NCBI RefSeq assembly: GCF_002245625.1 | Contig: NZ_NOIG01000008.1 | Location: 434,001 to 498,000, forward strand | DNA: 64,000 nt | Direction: 5' to 3' | Source of the DNA: Acidovorax kalamii | GTDB taxonomy: Bacteria; Pseudomonadota; Gammaproteobacteria; Burkholderiales; Burkholderiaceae_C | Shown: one piece after another, positions 43,726 to 53,722 of the stretch | Numbering within the stretch: position 1 is the stretch's first letter | Layout: each line of letters begins with the position of its first letter | The notes under the pieces: model-generated | Databases searched by the model: none | What the model was told of the DNA's origin: nothing | Seen by the model: only the letters and a program-made list of their open reading frames with translations | Made by a program: the position numbers and the translations under genes

Positions 43726-44535
43726 ATGAACGCACCTCTGCCCCTGGCCACCACGGCCCCCTCCCTCGCCATCGAGCGCATTCGCCACCCTTTGCAGGGC
43801 CGCCACCTCCAGGTGGTGCGCCGCACCCAGGTCAGCCCCGGTTTCGTGCGGCTGACCCTGGCCGGCCCCGAGCTGGCGGGCTTTGTGAGCGCCGGGTTTG
43901 ACGACCACCTCAAGCTCATCCTTCCCTCACCCGGGCAGGACCGCCCCACCTTGCCCGCGCTGCAGGACGGTCGCCCCGTGTTTGACGGCCCCCGCCCCGT
44001 GCTGCGCGACTACACCCCCGCGCGCTTTGACGCCGCTGCGGGCGAGCTGGACATTGAAGTGGCCCTGCACGACGCAGGCCCCGTCACCGACTGGGCCGCC
44101 AGCGCCGCCGTGGGTCAGTGGGTGGGCATTGCCGGGCCGCGCGGCAGCATGGTCGTGCCCACGGGCTTCGACTGGCACTGGCTGCTGGGCGACGAAACCG
44201 CGCTGCCCGCCATCGCCCGCCGCCTGGCCGAGCTGCCCGCCAGCGCGGTGGCCACCGTGCGCATCCAGCTGAGCAACCCGGCCGACCAGCGGGTGTTGAC
44301 CAGCGCGGCGCAGGTGGATCTTCAGTGGGTGAGCGCGCTGCCTGCCGCTGTGATGGCGTTGTCGCTCCCCACCGGCGCTGGCTTTGTCTGGGCTGCTGGC
44401 GAACACAGCGACATGGCCGCCGTGCGCCGCGTCGTGCTGGCCAAGCCGGGCGTGGACCCGAAACGCATGCGCATCTCCGCCTACTGGAAGCGCGGGGCGG
44501 CAGACCACCACGAGGACCTGGCGAACGCCGCGTAA
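43726..44535 (+). CDS. Siderophore-interacting protein, FAD-binding ferric reductase
   Basis: SIP/ViuB-type flavin reductase of 269 residues that frees iron from siderophores by reduction in the cytoplasm. The FAD domain shows FDDHLKLILPSP, RDYTPARFD and GPRGSMVVP; the C-terminal NAD(P)H-binding SIP domain ends RMRISAYWKRGAADHHED, the family's closing motif. The ATG at 43726 lies about 11 bp after operator 2. Control is probably by the divergent MarR protein; I see no convincing Fur box. Confidence 0.93.
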   Translation: MNAPLPLATTAPSLAIERIRHPLQGRHLQVVRRTQVSPGFVRLTLAGPELAGFVSAGFDDHLKLILPSPGQDRPTLPALQDGRPVFDGPRPVLRDYTPARFDAAAGELDIEVALHDAGPVTDWAASAAVGQWVGIAGPRGSMVVPTGFDWHWLLGDETALPAIARRLAELPASAVATVRIQLSNPADQRVLTSAAQVDLQWVSALPAAVMALSLPTGAGFVWAAGEHSDMAAVRRVVLAKPGVDPKRMRISAYWKRGAADHHEDLANAA

Positions 44536-44568
44536 CTGGCGCTCGCGGCTTCACTCGCCGCCTTTCTT

Positions 44569-45456
44569 TCAGCGCAGCAGCGTCAGCGCCGCCGCCTTCT
44601 GCACTGCCTGCGTCATGTGCTGCAACGCCTGCACATTCAGGCGCCAGCATTGCCAGTAAAGCGGCACATCCACGGGCTTGTTCGCAATCAGCTCGACCAG
44701 GGCACCAGTCTTCAGGTCATCCTCGACCAGTGGGTCGGGCGTCATGCCCCAGCCCAGGCTGGCGCGCGTGGCTTTGACGAAGGCATGCGCCTCGGGCAGC
44801 CAGTGCACGGGCGGTGCGAGCTTGCGGCGCGTGATGCGGCTCACAAAACGCGCCTGCAGCGCATCCTTGCGGTTGAACACCAGCATGGGCGCCTGCGCCA
44901 GCGTGGTGGCGTTCACCCCTTGCGCAAAGTGGCGCTGCATGAAGGTGGGGCTGGCCAGCGCGCGGTAGCGCAGCGTGCCCAGCGGCAGCACCTGGCAACC
45001 CTGCACGGGCTGCGGGTCGGCCGTCACGGCTGCCATCACGCGGCCCTCGCGCAGTAGGTTGGCCGAATGGTCCTGGTCCTCCACATGGATGTCGAAGGTG
45101 ATGGCCTGCCCCTCGGCCGCCTGCGCCATGGCGTGGGGGAACCAGGTGGCCAGCGAGTCGGCATTCACGCCAATCGCCAGCCGCGTGGTGCTGTGCTGCC
45201 CGCCACCAATGGTGGCCAGCGCGTCCGCCTCGCTCAGCGCCACCTCGCGCGCATGGCGGTACAGCGCCTGGCCCGCCTCGGTGGGCGTGCAGGGCGTGGC
45301 TCGGCGCACCAGCACCTGGCCCACACGCTCTTCCAGCAGCTTGATGCGTTGCGACACCGCCGAGCGCGTGACATGCAGCACGGCCGCCGCCCGCTCGAAG
45401 CTGCCCTCATCGATCACCGTGGCAAAGGCGTTGAGCTGGGCGGAGTCGAGTTGCAT
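44569..45456 (-). CDS. argP: ArgP/LysG family LysR-type regulator
   Basis: LysR-type regulator of 295 residues. The HTH reads QLNAFATVIDEGSFERAAAV with LHVTRSAVSQRIKLLEE, the ArgP/IciA signature, followed by the effector-binding domain. It diverges from a LysE/ArgO exporter gene 77 bp away, the standard arrangement in which the regulator senses Lys or Arg and activates export. Confidence 0.92.
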   Translation of the reverse strand: MQLDSAQLNAFATVIDEGSFERAAAVLHVTRSAVSQRIKLLEERVGQVLVRRATPCTPTEAGQALYRHAREVALSEADALATIGGGQHSTTRLAIGVNADSLATWFPHAMAQAAEGQAITFDIHVEDQDHSANLLREGRVMAAVTADPQPVQGCQVLPLGTLRYRALASPTFMQRHFAQGVNATTLAQAPMLVFNRKDALQARFVSRITRRKLAPPVHWLPEAHAFVKATRASLGWGMTPDPLVEDDLKTGALVELIANKPVDVPLYWQCWRLNVQALQHMTQAVQKAAALTLLR

Positions 45457-45533
45457 AGGTGGTTAGCCATTCTGACGGATCGTTAAAAAGTATAGCTGGC
45501 GTCAACGCATGCGCTTGGCCAGAATTCGTGCCC

Positions 45534-46142
45534 ATGGTCTCCACTGCCTTCGTTCACGGTTTCACATCCACCGCCATGCTCATCATGGCCATCGGCGCGC
45601 AAAACGCGTTTGTTCTGCGCCAGGGCCTGCGGCGCGAGCATGTGATGCCCGTGGTGCTGGTGTGTGCGCTGTCGGACGCGGTGCTGCTGCAGGTGGGCGT
45701 GTGGGGCATGGGCGGCGTGCTGCTGGCCCGGCCCGAATGGGCGCAGTTCATGCGCTGGGCGGGCGCCTTGTTTTTGCTGGTCTACGCCGCACAGACCGCC
45801 GCGCGTGCCTTGCGCCCCGGCCAGTTGCTGGTCGCCACCAGCGGCCCCGGCACCAGCCTGCGCAGCACGCTGGCCACGGTGGTGGCGCTCACCTGGCTCA
45901 ACCCGCATGTGTACCTGGACACCGTGGTGCTGCTGGGCACCATGGCCACGCCGTACCCGGCCTGGGGGCGTGCGCTATTCGCTGCAGGGGGCTCGCTGGC
46001 CAGCGCGTTGTGGTTCTTGTTGATCGGCCTGGGTGCCCGCTGGCTGGCGCCGCTGTTTGCCACCCCGGCGGCGTGGCGGGTGCTGGATGGGGTGACGGCG
46101 ACCACCATGCTGGTGCTGGCGGGGGTGATGGCTCTAAGCTAA
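45534..46142 (+). CDS. argO: LysE/ArgO family basic amino acid exporter
   Basis: Inner-membrane exporter of 202 residues with six helices. AIGAQNAFVLRQGLRREHV near the N-terminus and LTWLNPHVYLDTVVLLG in the middle are the LysE/ArgO motifs. It exports arginine and/or lysine under control of the divergent ArgP-type regulator. The ATG at 45534 matches family starts; the ribosome site is weak. Confidence 0.92.
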   Translation: MVSTAFVHGFTSTAMLIMAIGAQNAFVLRQGLRREHVMPVVLVCALSDAVLLQVGVWGMGGVLLARPEWAQFMRWAGALFLLVYAAQTAARALRPGQLLVATSGPGTSLRSTLATVVALTWLNPHVYLDTVVLLGTMATPYPAWGRALFAAGGSLASALWFLLIGLGARWLAPLFATPAAWRVLDGVTATTMLVLAGVMALS

Positions 46143-46227
46143 GAACGATAAATTCGTTCCCGTGTGGTGCAGCTTGGGGGATAGTCAGCCGATTCAGTAC
46201 TTTGGCCATCGCGTCCCATTCCCCTCC

Positions 46228-47808
46228 ATGCGCTTCAAACACCTCCTGCTCGCCGCCGCCATTGTTGCGGCACTGCCCCTGGCCGCCCAGGCCAAGACCT
46301 TCCGCTGGTCCCGCTCGGTGGACATCTCCACCTGGGACATCCACACCCAGAACGTGGGCGTGAACAACACCATGCACGGCGCGGTGTACGACACGCTGGT
46401 GGAATACAACAGCAAGACCTTCAAGCCCGAGCCGTCGCTCGCCACCGAGTGGAAACTCATCAAGCCCACGCAACTGCGCCTGACCCTGCGCAAGGGCGTG
46501 AAGTTCAGCGATGGCAGCGAGTTCACGGCCGACGACGCCAAGTTCTCGCTGGAGCGCGCCAAGGCCAAGACCTCCAACTTCGCCGTCTACACGCAGGGCA
46601 TCGACCGGGTCGAGAAGATCGATGCCTACACCATCGACATCCACTCCGACCTGCCCAACCCCGTGCTGGTGAACCAGCTCACCGAGCTGCGCATTTTGAG
46701 CAAGGCCTGGGCCGAGAAGAACAAGTCGGTCGAGCCCAAGGACATCAAGACCAAGGACGAAAACTTTGCCCACCGCAACGCGCTGGGCACCGGCCCCTAC
46801 CAGCTCAAGCAGTGGACGCCCGACCAGCGCGTGGTGCTGGAGCCCAACCCCCACTGGTGGGGCAAGGGCAAGTACCCCACCAACCTGACCGAGATCGTCT
46901 ACACCCCCATCAAGGCCGACGCCACACGCACGGCAGCGCTTCTGTCGGGTGAGGTGGACTTTGTGATCGACCCCAGTCTGCAAGACCTGGCACGCATCAA
47001 GCAGACGCCCACCCTGCAGGTGCTGGAAGGGCCGGAGTACCGCACCATCTTCCTGGGCCTGGACCAGTTCCGCGACGAGCTGCCCGGCTCGGACGTGAAG
47101 GGCAAGAACCCGCTCAAGGACCTGCGCGTGCGCAAGGCGCTGTACCAGGCCATCGACATCCAGTCCATCCAGCGTGTGGTGCTGCGTGGCCTGGCCCAGC
47201 CCACGGGCACACTCATCGCGAACCAGGTCAACGGCTGGACCAAGAAGGCTGACGTGCGCTACCCCTACGACCCCAAGGCCGCGCAGAAGCTGCTGGCCGA
47301 TGCGGGCTACCCCAATGGGTTTGAAGTGGACTTTGCGTGCAGCGCGGGCCGCTACATCAACGACGAGCAGCTGTGCCAGGCCATCACCGCGCACTGGGCC
47401 AAGGTGGGCGTGAAGGCCAAGCTGCGCTCGCTGCCGTTTGCCACCTACTTCCCGATGATCCAGCGCAACGAAGCCAGCATCTACCTGCTGGGCTGGGGTG
47501 TGCCCACATTCGACGCGTTCTACAGCCTGCAGTCGCTGGTGCGCTCGCCCGGTGCGGGTGGAGATGGCAACTTCAACCTGGGCCGCTTCTCCGACCCGCA
47601 GATCGACGCGCTGGTCGAGCGCGTGAAGAAGGAAACGGACACGGCCACGCGCAACGGCCTGATCGAGCAGGCGCTGATCAAGGAGCATGAGCTGGTCTCG
47701 CACATCCCGCTGTACAACCAGGTGATCCCGTGGGCGGGGACGAAGAAGGTGGAGATCATCCACCGCGCGGACAACCGCATCGACTGGCGGTATCTCAAGG
47801 TGAACTGA
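46228..47808 (+). CDS. ABC transporter family 5 periplasmic substrate-binding protein
   Basis: Extracellular solute-binding protein of 526 residues (DppA/OppA type). The signal peptide ends PLAAQA; FRWSRSVDISTWDIH starts the mature chain; LRLTLRKGVKFSDGSEFTAD, GTGPYQLKQWTPDQRVVLE and the C-terminal SHIPLYNQVIPWA are typical. Ligand could be a peptide, nickel or another solute. No permease or ATPase genes adjoin, so it is an orphan binding protein. A two-way terminator follows. Confidence 0.92.
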   Translation: MRFKHLLLAAAIVAALPLAAQAKTFRWSRSVDISTWDIHTQNVGVNNTMHGAVYDTLVEYNSKTFKPEPSLATEWKLIKPTQLRLTLRKGVKFSDGSEFTADDAKFSLERAKAKTSNFAVYTQGIDRVEKIDAYTIDIHSDLPNPVLVNQLTELRILSKAWAEKNKSVEPKDIKTKDENFAHRNALGTGPYQLKQWTPDQRVVLEPNPHWWGKGKYPTNLTEIVYTPIKADATRTAALLSGEVDFVIDPSLQDLARIKQTPTLQVLEGPEYRTIFLGLDQFRDELPGSDVKGKNPLKDLRVRKALYQAIDIQSIQRVVLRGLAQPTGTLIANQVNGWTKKADVRYPYDPKAAQKLLADAGYPNGFEVDFACSAGRYINDEQLCQAITAHWAKVGVKAKLRSLPFATYFPMIQRNEASIYLLGWGVPTFDAFYSLQSLVRSPGAGGDGNFNLGRFSDPQIDALVERVKKETDTATRNGLIEQALIKEHELVSHIPLYNQVIPWAGTKKVEIIHRADNRIDWRYLKVN

Positions 47809-47827
47809 TCCAATTTGCCAACAAAAA

Positions 47828-47865
47828 GCCCCGGCGCTTCTGACCCGAAGCACCGGGGCTTTTTT
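47828..47865. terminator. Bidirectional rho-independent terminator
   Basis: GCCCCGGCGCTTC, 6-nt loop, GAAGCACCGGGGC (one unpaired position) with AAAAA before and TTTTTT after. It separates the convergent binding-protein and GST genes and can serve both strands. Confidence 0.92.
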
Positions 47866-47883
47866 GCTTCCGCGGGCGGCGTA

Positions 47884-48507
47884 TCAGGCCAGTGCGCGCT
47901 GCACGGCCGGGCGCTGCAGCATGCGCTGCGTGTGTGCAAACACCTTCGGGAACTGGGTTATATCCACGCCGTCGCTGTGCAGCCAGGTGCCGATGGTGAA
48001 CAGGTAGCCGTCAGCCACCGTGTACTGCTCGCCCATCACCCAGGGGCCCTGGTCCGCGTTCGGCAGGTAGTGGCTTTCGATGAGGTTGAAGCACTCCGTC
48101 ATGTTTTGCGGCACCTTGCGCTGCATCGCGGCCTGGGCCTCGGGCTCGTCGGCCCAGCGGCTGGCGCGGGGGCGGTGGGCGTGGGCAATGTGCACGGTGG
48201 ACGCGAGGTAGCTGTGGAACTCCTGCAGGCGCGCAAAGCCATGCGCGTCGGCGGGCGCCAGGCGCGCCTCTGGAAAACTCTGCGCCACAAAGGCCAGCAG
48301 GGCCGGGGTTTCGGTCAGCGTGCCCTGCGGCGTGGCCAGCGCGGGCACGCGGCCCTTGGGGTTCACCGCCAGGTATTCGGGCGTGCGCTGCTGGCCTGCG
48401 GCGAAGTCCACGCGGACCAGTTCGTAGGCAGCGCCCGCTTCTTCCAAAGCGATGCGCACGGCCTGCGCGCAGGTGCCGGGGGTGTAATACAGCGTGAGTG
48501 TGGTCAT
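47884..48507 (-). CDS. Glutathione S-transferase family protein
   Basis: GST of 207 residues. The thioredoxin-like N-terminal domain has LYYTPGTCAQAVRIALEEAG with a Cys near the active site as in beta-class enzymes, VNPKGRVPAL and LTETPALL for glutathione binding; the C-terminal part is helical. The specific substrate is unknown. It lies downstream of a ketopantoate-reductase-like gene on the same strand, separated by a family A repeat. Confidence 0.9.
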   Translation of the reverse strand: MTTLTLYYTPGTCAQAVRIALEEAGAAYELVRVDFAAGQQRTPEYLAVNPKGRVPALATPQGTLTETPALLAFVAQSFPEARLAPADAHGFARLQEFHSYLASTVHIAHAHRPRASRWADEPEAQAAMQRKVPQNMTECFNLIESHYLPNADQGPWVMGEQYTVADGYLFTIGTWLHSDGVDITQFPKVFAHTQRMLQRPAVQRALA

Positions 48508-48515
48508 GGTTAGGT

Positions 48516-48583
48516 TGCTATTAAATGTGTAGCTTATAAGGCAATAGGGTTGCGCGCAGACGGCCTTTTTTGGCTTGAAGTTT
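48516..48583 (+). repeat. Family A dispersed repeat, copy 8
   Basis: TTGCTATTAAATGTGTAGCT, then GCAGACGGCC and TTTTTTGGCTTGAAG. The right half fits family A closely; the GCGCTTG part is lost. It abuts the stop codon of the reductase gene. Confidence 0.65.
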
Positions 48584-49561
48584 TTAGTACAGGCCGCGCG
48601 TGCGGGCCATCAGCCGCACCAGGCCCAGCAGCGCGTCGGTGTGCGGGGTGGGCACGGCAGTGATCTGGCCCAGCTCGCGCACGGCGCCCACCAGGGCGTC
48701 GATCTCCATGGGCTTGCCCGCTTCCACGTCCTGCAGCATCGAGGTCTTGAACGCGCCCAGCTTGCGCGTGACGGCGTGGCGGTCCTCGGGCTGCTGGTCA
48801 ATCGGCAGGCCCAGCTTTTCGCCAATCGCCTTGGCTTCGAGCATCACGTGCGACACAAAACCCCGCACCAGCTCGTCGTCCAGGATGCGGTCGGTGGTGG
48901 CGCCGGTGAGGGCGCTGATGGGGTTCATGGTGAGGTTGCCCCAGAGCTTGAACCAGATGTCCTTCTGGATGCAGTCGCTCACCTCCACGTCGATGCCGCC
49001 GCGCTGCAGCGTCTCTGCCAGGGCCTGCAGGCGTGTGCTGCGGTGGCCGCCCGGCTCGCCGACGATGAGGCGGTTGCCAAAGTGTTGCTTCACGAAGCCC
49101 GGCGCCTCCAGCGAGCAGCTGGTGTGCACCACACTGCCCACCACATGGGGCGTGGGGATGGCGCTGGCGATCACGCCGCCCGCGTCCACGGATTCGAGCG
49201 CACGGCCCTGCGCGGCGCCGCCAAAACCGTCGAGGAACCACCAGGGCACGCCGTTCATGGCCGTGAGCACGATGGTGTCCGGCCCGATCAGTGGGGCCAT
49301 GGCGCGCGCCACATCGGGCAGGCCGGGCGCTTTCACGGCCACCACCACCAGGTCCTGCACGCCCAGGGCCGCCGGGTCGGCCGCCGCCGTCACCGTCACC
49401 TGGGCCACCGTGCCGTCGGGGCGCCGCAGGCGCAGGCCGTCGGACTGCAACGCCGCCAGCGTGGCACCGCGCGCCACCAGGCTGACCGGGTTGCCCGCCT
49501 GCGCCAGGGCCACACCGAGCCAGCCGCCGATGGCACCCGCGCCGTAGATACATGCTTTCAT
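48584..49561 (-). CDS. 2-dehydropantoate 2-reductase family protein (ApbA/PanE-like)
   Basis: NADPH-dependent reductase of 325 residues. CIYGAGAIGGWLGVALAQAG is the Rossmann motif; VVVAVKAPG, TAMNGVPWW and KDIWFKLWGNL carry the conserved residues, including the catalytic Lys region. The canonical reaction is ketopantoate to pantoate, but a genome may carry several paralogues with other 2-keto acid substrates. Neighbours (GST, HpaI-type aldolase) suggest a catabolic rather than biosynthetic role; hence no symbol is assigned. Confidence 0.88.
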   Translation of the reverse strand: MKACIYGAGAIGGWLGVALAQAGNPVSLVARGATLAALQSDGLRLRRPDGTVAQVTVTAAADPAALGVQDLVVVAVKAPGLPDVARAMAPLIGPDTIVLTAMNGVPWWFLDGFGGAAQGRALESVDAGGVIASAIPTPHVVGSVVHTSCSLEAPGFVKQHFGNRLIVGEPGGHRSTRLQALAETLQRGGIDVEVSDCIQKDIWFKLWGNLTMNPISALTGATTDRILDDELVRGFVSHVMLEAKAIGEKLGLPIDQQPEDRHAVTRKLGAFKTSMLQDVEAGKPMEIDALVGAVRELGQITAVPTPHTDALLGLVRLMARTRGLY

Positions 49562-49608
49562 GCTTGTCGATCCTTGCTTGTTGTTGTGTCTTGTCTGGAA
49601 GAGAAGGG

Positions 49609-50442
49609 CTAGTAGCCTGCGGGCCGTGGTGCGGCAGCGGCATCCGTGCCGGTGCGAAAGCGCGCCAGCAGATTCTGCGCAGCGCTGGTCAGCAGCATGG
49701 TGTCCACGCCCACGGCCACAAACAGCGCACCGGCCGCCAGCCACTGGCGCGCCTGCGCCTCGTTGGTGGCCAGGATGCCCGGCGCCTTGCCCGCGCGCAG
49801 GATGCGCGTTATGCCGTCTTGGATGGCGGCTTGCACATCGGGGTGCGCCGGGTTGCCCGGGTGGCCCATCGAGGCCGACAGGTCGGCCGGGCCGATGAAC
49901 ACGCCGTCCACGCCGGGGGTGGCGGCAATCGCGTCGAGGTTCGCCATTGCTTCTACCGTCTCGGCCTGCACCAGCAGGCAGATTTGCTGGTTCGCCTCGT
50001 GCACATAGCGGGGGTAGGCTTGCCAGCGCGACGAGCGGGCGAGCGCGCTGCCCATGCCGCGCACGCCTTCGGGCGCATAGCGCGTGGCGCGCACCAACTG
50101 CTGGGCCTGCTCGGGTGTGTCCACCATGGGCACCAGCAGGGTTTGCGCGCCGATGTCGAGGTACTGCTTGATGAGGGCGGTGTCGCCCACCGGCACCCGC
50201 GCAATGGCGTGGGGCGCGCGGGCCCCCGGTGGCAGGGCGCTGGTGGCGCTGGCAATGGCCTGCAGCTGGTGCAGGATGGAGCGCAGGTCGTTGGGCGCAT
50301 GTTCGCCATCGACCAGCAGCCAGTCGTAGCCGGTGCCTGCGAGGATTTCTGCGGTGTAGGCATCGGCCAGGCCCAGCCACAGGCCGATCTGTGCCTCGCT
50401 CCGGGCCAGGGCCTGTTTGAAGGAATTGGTGGGTGTGTGCAT
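49609..50442 (-). CDS. HpcH/HpaI family aldolase
   Basis: Class II pyruvate aldolase of 277 residues, related to HpaI (4-hydroxy-2-oxoheptanedioate aldolase) and 2-keto-3-deoxyglucarate aldolase. [15 protein letters not shown] carries the catalytic His region, [13 protein letters not shown] and [10 protein letters not shown] the metal and pyruvate-binding motifs. The start at 50442 fits the family; another ATG three codons upstream is equally possible. It lies 47 bp before the reductase gene on the same strand and diverges from radA. Confidence 0.9.
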   Translation of the reverse strand: MHTPTNSFKQALARSEAQIGLWLGLADAYTAEILAGTGYDWLLVDGEHAPNDLRSILHQLQAIASATSALPPGARAPHAIARVPVGDTALIKQYLDIGAQTLLVPMVDTPEQAQQLVRATRYAPEGVRGMGSALARSSRWQAYPRYVHEANQQICLLVQAETVEAMANLDAIAATPGVDGVFIGPADLSASMGHPGNPAHPDVQAAIQDGITRILRAGKAPGILATNEAQARQWLAAGALFVAVGVDTMLLTSAAQNLLARFRTGTDAAAAPRPAGY

Positions 50443-50604
50443 GGCGTGCATTCTTGCCGAAGCCAGAGAACAAAGCGGATGGGTGGCCATCGTAGGGGCG
50501 CAGCGCCTGGGGTCTATAGGTGCTTGGTAGGGGGGCGCCGACTCCCGGGCCTGCGCCGCTATAGTCGGCCACCCACGCCTGTGCCCACCGACCATCCCCT
50601 TTCC

Positions 50605-51984
50605 ATGGCCAAAGACAAAACCATCTTCACCTGCACCGAATGCGGCGGCACCAGCCCGCGCTGGCTGGGCAAGTGCCCGGCCTGCGGCGCCTGGAACACG
50701 CTGATCGAGCAGGTGGCCGAGGCCGGGCCGGGCAAGAACCGCCTGAGCGCGCCGCAAGGCTATGCAGGCCTGGCCCACGCGCAGCCCGTGATGCCGCTGG
50801 CGGCCATCGAGGCCCAGGACGTGGCCCGCACCCCCAGCAGCATCGACGAGCTGGACCGCGTGCTCGGCGGCGGCATTGTGGAGGGCGGCGTGGTGCTCAT
50901 CGGGGGCGACCCGGGCATTGGTAAATCCACCCTGCTGCTGCAGGCCATGGACGCACTGCAGCGCGCGGGCCTGCCCACGCTGTACGTGACAGGCGAGGAA
51001 AGTGGTGCCCAGGTGGCGCTGCGCTCGCGCCGCCTGGGCATCGAGGGCAGCCAGGTGAAGCTGCTGGCCGAGATCCAGCTCGAAAAGATCCTGGCCACGG
51101 TCGAAGCCACCCAACCGGCCGTGGTCGTGATCGACTCCATCCAGACCACCTACTCCGACCAGCTCACCAGCGCGCCGGGTTCGGTCGCCCAGGTGCGTGA
51201 ATGTGCGGCGCACCTCACGCGCATGGCCAAGGGCACGGGCATCGCCGTGATTCTGGTGGGCCATGTGACCAAGGAGGGCGCGTTGGCGGGCCCGCGCGTG
51301 CTGGAGCACATGGTGGACACGGTGCTGTACTTCGAAGGCGACACCCACAGCCAGTTCCGCCTGGTGCGCGCCATCAAGAACCGCTTTGGCGCGGTGAACG
51401 AGATCGGCGTGTTTGCCATGACCGAGAAGGGCCTCAAGGGCGTGAGCAACCCCAGCGCCATCTTCCTCTCCCAGCACAGCGAGCCGGTGCCCGGCAGCTG
51501 CGTGATGGTCACGCTGGAAGGCACGCGCCCCATGCTGGTCGAGATCCAGGCGCTGGTGGACAGCGGCGGCCCCAGCCCCCGGCGCCTGTCGGTGGGCCTG
51601 GACAAGGACCGCCTGGCCATGCTGCTGGCCGTGCTGCACCGCCACGCGGGCGTGGCCTGCATGGACCAGGATGTGTTTGTGAACGCGGTGGGCGGTGTGC
51701 GCATCAGCGAGCCGGCCGCCGACCTGGCCGTCATGCTGTCCATTACGTCCAGCCTGCGTGGCAAGCCACTGCCCAAGGGCTTCATCGCTTTTGGCGAGGT
51801 GGGGCTGGCGGGCGAGGTGCGCCCCGCACCGCGCGGCCAGGAACGCCTGAAAGAGGCCGCCAAACTGGGCTTCAGTGTGGCCGTGGTGCCCAAGGCCAAT
51901 GCGCCCAAAAAGCCCATCGAGGGCCTCACCATCCACGCGGTGGAGCGGGTGGAAGAGGCGATGAACGTGGTGCGGGGCTTGTAA
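50605..51984 (+). CDS. radA: DNA repair protein RadA
   Basis: RecA-like ATPase of 459 residues that helps branch migration in recombination. The N-terminal zinc finger uses Cys10, 13, 24 and 27 ([16 protein letters not shown]); Walker A is GDPGIGKST at 101-109; KNRFG near residue 258 is the RadA signature; the C-terminal third is the Lon-protease-like domain. Complete and of normal length. Confidence 0.97.
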   Translation: MAKDKTIFTCTECGGTSPRWLGKCPACGAWNTLIEQVAEAGPGKNRLSAPQGYAGLAHAQPVMPLAAIEAQDVARTPSSIDELDRVLGGGIVEGGVVLIGGDPGIGKSTLLLQAMDALQRAGLPTLYVTGEESGAQVALRSRRLGIEGSQVKLLAEIQLEKILATVEATQPAVVVIDSIQTTYSDQLTSAPGSVAQVRECAAHLTRMAKGTGIAVILVGHVTKEGALAGPRVLEHMVDTVLYFEGDTHSQFRLVRAIKNRFGAVNEIGVFAMTEKGLKGVSNPSAIFLSQHSEPVPGSCVMVTLEGTRPMLVEIQALVDSGGPSPRRLSVGLDKDRLAMLLAVLHRHAGVACMDQDVFVNAVGGVRISEPAADLAVMLSITSSLRGKPLPKGFIAFGEVGLAGEVRPAPRGQERLKEAAKLGFSVAVVPKANAPKKPIEGLTIHAVERVEEAMNVVRGL

Positions 51985-52033
51985 GCAATGCCCACAGCCA
52001 CACGCGGTTGATGCCGTAAGACAATCCCAGCCT

Positions 52034-52453
52034 ATGAATCTGCGCAATATCCTGGTGCCCCTGGGGGCGGTGGCCCTGGTCGGGTTTGGTTTTACAGCCT
52101 ACGGCTGGGCCGGTGTGGCGGCGGTGGTGGGCGGGCTGGTCATGTGGGCCCTGCTGCATTTCACGCGGCTGGTGAATGTGATGAAGAAGGCCGCCAAGCG
52201 GCCCATCGGCTATGTGGGCAGTGCGGTCATGCTCAATGCCCGGCTGGCCGAGGGCGTGAACCTGATGCATGTGGTGGCCATGACGCAGGCGCTGGGCGAG
52301 CTGCGGTCTGCCGAAGGCGCGGACCCGGAGATTTACCGCTGGACCGATGGCACGCGCTCGCATGTGACCTGCGAATTCCGGCAGGGCAAGCTGGTGAAGT
52401 GGACGCTGGAGCGGCCTGGGGCGGATGCCGACACGCCGCCGCAGGCCGGATGA
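52034..52453 (+). CDS. Conserved small membrane protein of unknown function
   Basis: Protein of 139 residues with two adjacent N-terminal helices (residues 5-45, broken by AYGWAG) and a cytoplasmic domain ([36 protein letters not shown]). I do not recognise the family. It follows radA by 49 bp and may be cotranscribed with it. Confidence 0.72.
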   Translation: MNLRNILVPLGAVALVGFGFTAYGWAGVAAVVGGLVMWALLHFTRLVNVMKKAAKRPIGYVGSAVMLNARLAEGVNLMHVVAMTQALGELRSAEGADPEIYRWTDGTRSHVTCEFRQGKLVKWTLERPGADADTPPQAG

Positions 52454-52568
52454 CATCCCGGTCCTGATCGGGCAGATTTGCTGCACTGCACCCTCGGGCG
52501 GCGCTTCCCGGTGGGCTGGGGGCCCGTAAAATCCCGGTTTTGCGACCCACAGCAACCAAAGGATTCCC

Positions 52569-53507
52569 ATGAGCCCCGTAGTTCCCTCGATGGCCGACCG
52601 TGACGGCAAGATCTGGATGGACGGCCAGATGGTCGATTGGCGCGACGCCAAGATCCATGTGCTGACCCACACCCTGCATTACGGCTGCGGCGCCTTCGAA
52701 GGCGTGCGCGCCTACAACACCGCCAACGGCACGGCGATCTTCCGCCTGGAAGAGCACACCGATCGCCTCTTCAACAGCGCCAAGATCCTGCGCATGAAGA
52801 TCCCGTTCACCAAGGAAGAAGTGAACGAGGCCCAGAAGGCTGTGGTGCGTGAAAACAAGCTCGAATCCTGCTATCTGCGTCCATTGACCTGGATCGGCTC
52901 GCAAAAGCTGGGTGTTTCGCCCAAGGGCAACCAGATCCACCTGATGGTCGCGGCCTGGGCCTGGGGCGCCTACCTGGGCGAGGAAGGCCTCAAGCGCGGC
53001 ATCCGCGTCAAGACCAGCAGCTACACCCGCCACCACGTCAACATCACGATGACGCAGGCCAAGGCGGTGAGCAACTACACCAACTCCATCCTGGCCAACA
53101 TGGAAGCCACGGACGACGGCTACGACGAAGCCCTGCTGCTGGACAGCTCGGGTTTTGTGTCCGAAGGCGCGGGCGAGAACATTTTTGTCATCAAGAACGG
53201 CGTGATCTACACGCCCGACCTCTCGGCTGGTGCCCTCAACGGCATTACCCGCAACACGGTGTTCCACATCGCGAAGGACCTGGGCCTGGAGATCGTGCAA
53301 AAGCGCATCACGCGCGACGAGGTCTACATCGCCGACGAAGCCTTCTTCACCGGCACGGCCGCTGAAGTCACGCCCATCCGCGAACTCGACCGCATCGAGT
53401 TGGGCAGCGGATCGCGCGGCCCGATCACCGAAAAAATCCAGAGCGCCTTCTTCGACATCGTCGGCGGCCGCAATCCCAAATACGCCCACTGGCTCACCAA
53501 GGTCTGA
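52569..53507 (+). CDS. ilvE: Branched-chain amino acid aminotransferase
   Basis: Fold-type IV PLP aminotransferase of 312 residues, the last step of Leu, Ile and Val synthesis. HTLHYGCGAFEGVRAY, the PLP Lys in TQAKAVSNYTNS (about residue 165), DEALLLDSSGFVSEGAGENI and the FFTGTAAEVTPIRELD region are all present. AAAGGA precedes the ATG. It begins a compact rightward run ilvE-zinc finger-glycosyltransferase-O-antigen ligase. Confidence 0.96.
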   Translation: MSPVVPSMADRDGKIWMDGQMVDWRDAKIHVLTHTLHYGCGAFEGVRAYNTANGTAIFRLEEHTDRLFNSAKILRMKIPFTKEEVNEAQKAVVRENKLESCYLRPLTWIGSQKLGVSPKGNQIHLMVAAWAWGAYLGEEGLKRGIRVKTSSYTRHHVNITMTQAKAVSNYTNSILANMEATDDGYDEALLLDSSGFVSEGAGENIFVIKNGVIYTPDLSAGALNGITRNTVFHIAKDLGLEIVQKRITRDEVYIADEAFFTGTAAEVTPIRELDRIELGSGSRGPITEKIQSAFFDIVGGRNPKYAHWLTKV

Positions 53508-53512
53508 AGAAC

Positions 53513-53719
53513 ATGTCGCAAGCTCCCGTAGAACTCCTGGCCAAGGACCTGAACGCCCAGGGCGGCGTTTTCTGCCCCAGCCCCAAGGCCGACATGAAGC
53601 TCTGGAACAGCCACCCCAAGGTGTACCTGGACGTGGCCCGTACCGGCGAGGCCAAGTGCCCGTACTGCGGCACGGTGTACCGCCTGAAGGCTGGTGAGCA
53701 CGTACACGCTGGTCATTGA
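53513..53719 (+). CDS. Zinc-finger protein of the CHCC family
   Basis: Small protein of 68 residues. Cys in GGVFCPSP, His in WNSHPKVYLD and two Cys in AKCPYCGTVYRL form the C-H-C-C zinc site of the family related to the NDUFS6 subunit. The cellular role in bacteria is not settled. It starts 5 bp after ilvE and ends 3 bp before the glycosyltransferase ATG, so it is translated within that operon. Confidence 0.92.
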   Translation: MSQAPVELLAKDLNAQGGVFCPSPKADMKLWNSHPKVYLDVARTGEAKCPYCGTVYRLKAGEHVHAGH

Positions 53720-53722
53720 TTG

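Noticed and set aside
45898..47853. Long minus-strand frame opposite the exporter and binding-protein genes
   Set aside because: Antisense shadow without domains; the plus-strand proteins have signal peptides and full family motifs.
50505..50535. CTATAGGTGCTTG fragment near the HpaI-type aldolase start as another family A copy
   Set aside because: Only the central block fits; the flanking blocks are absent, so chance cannot be excluded.
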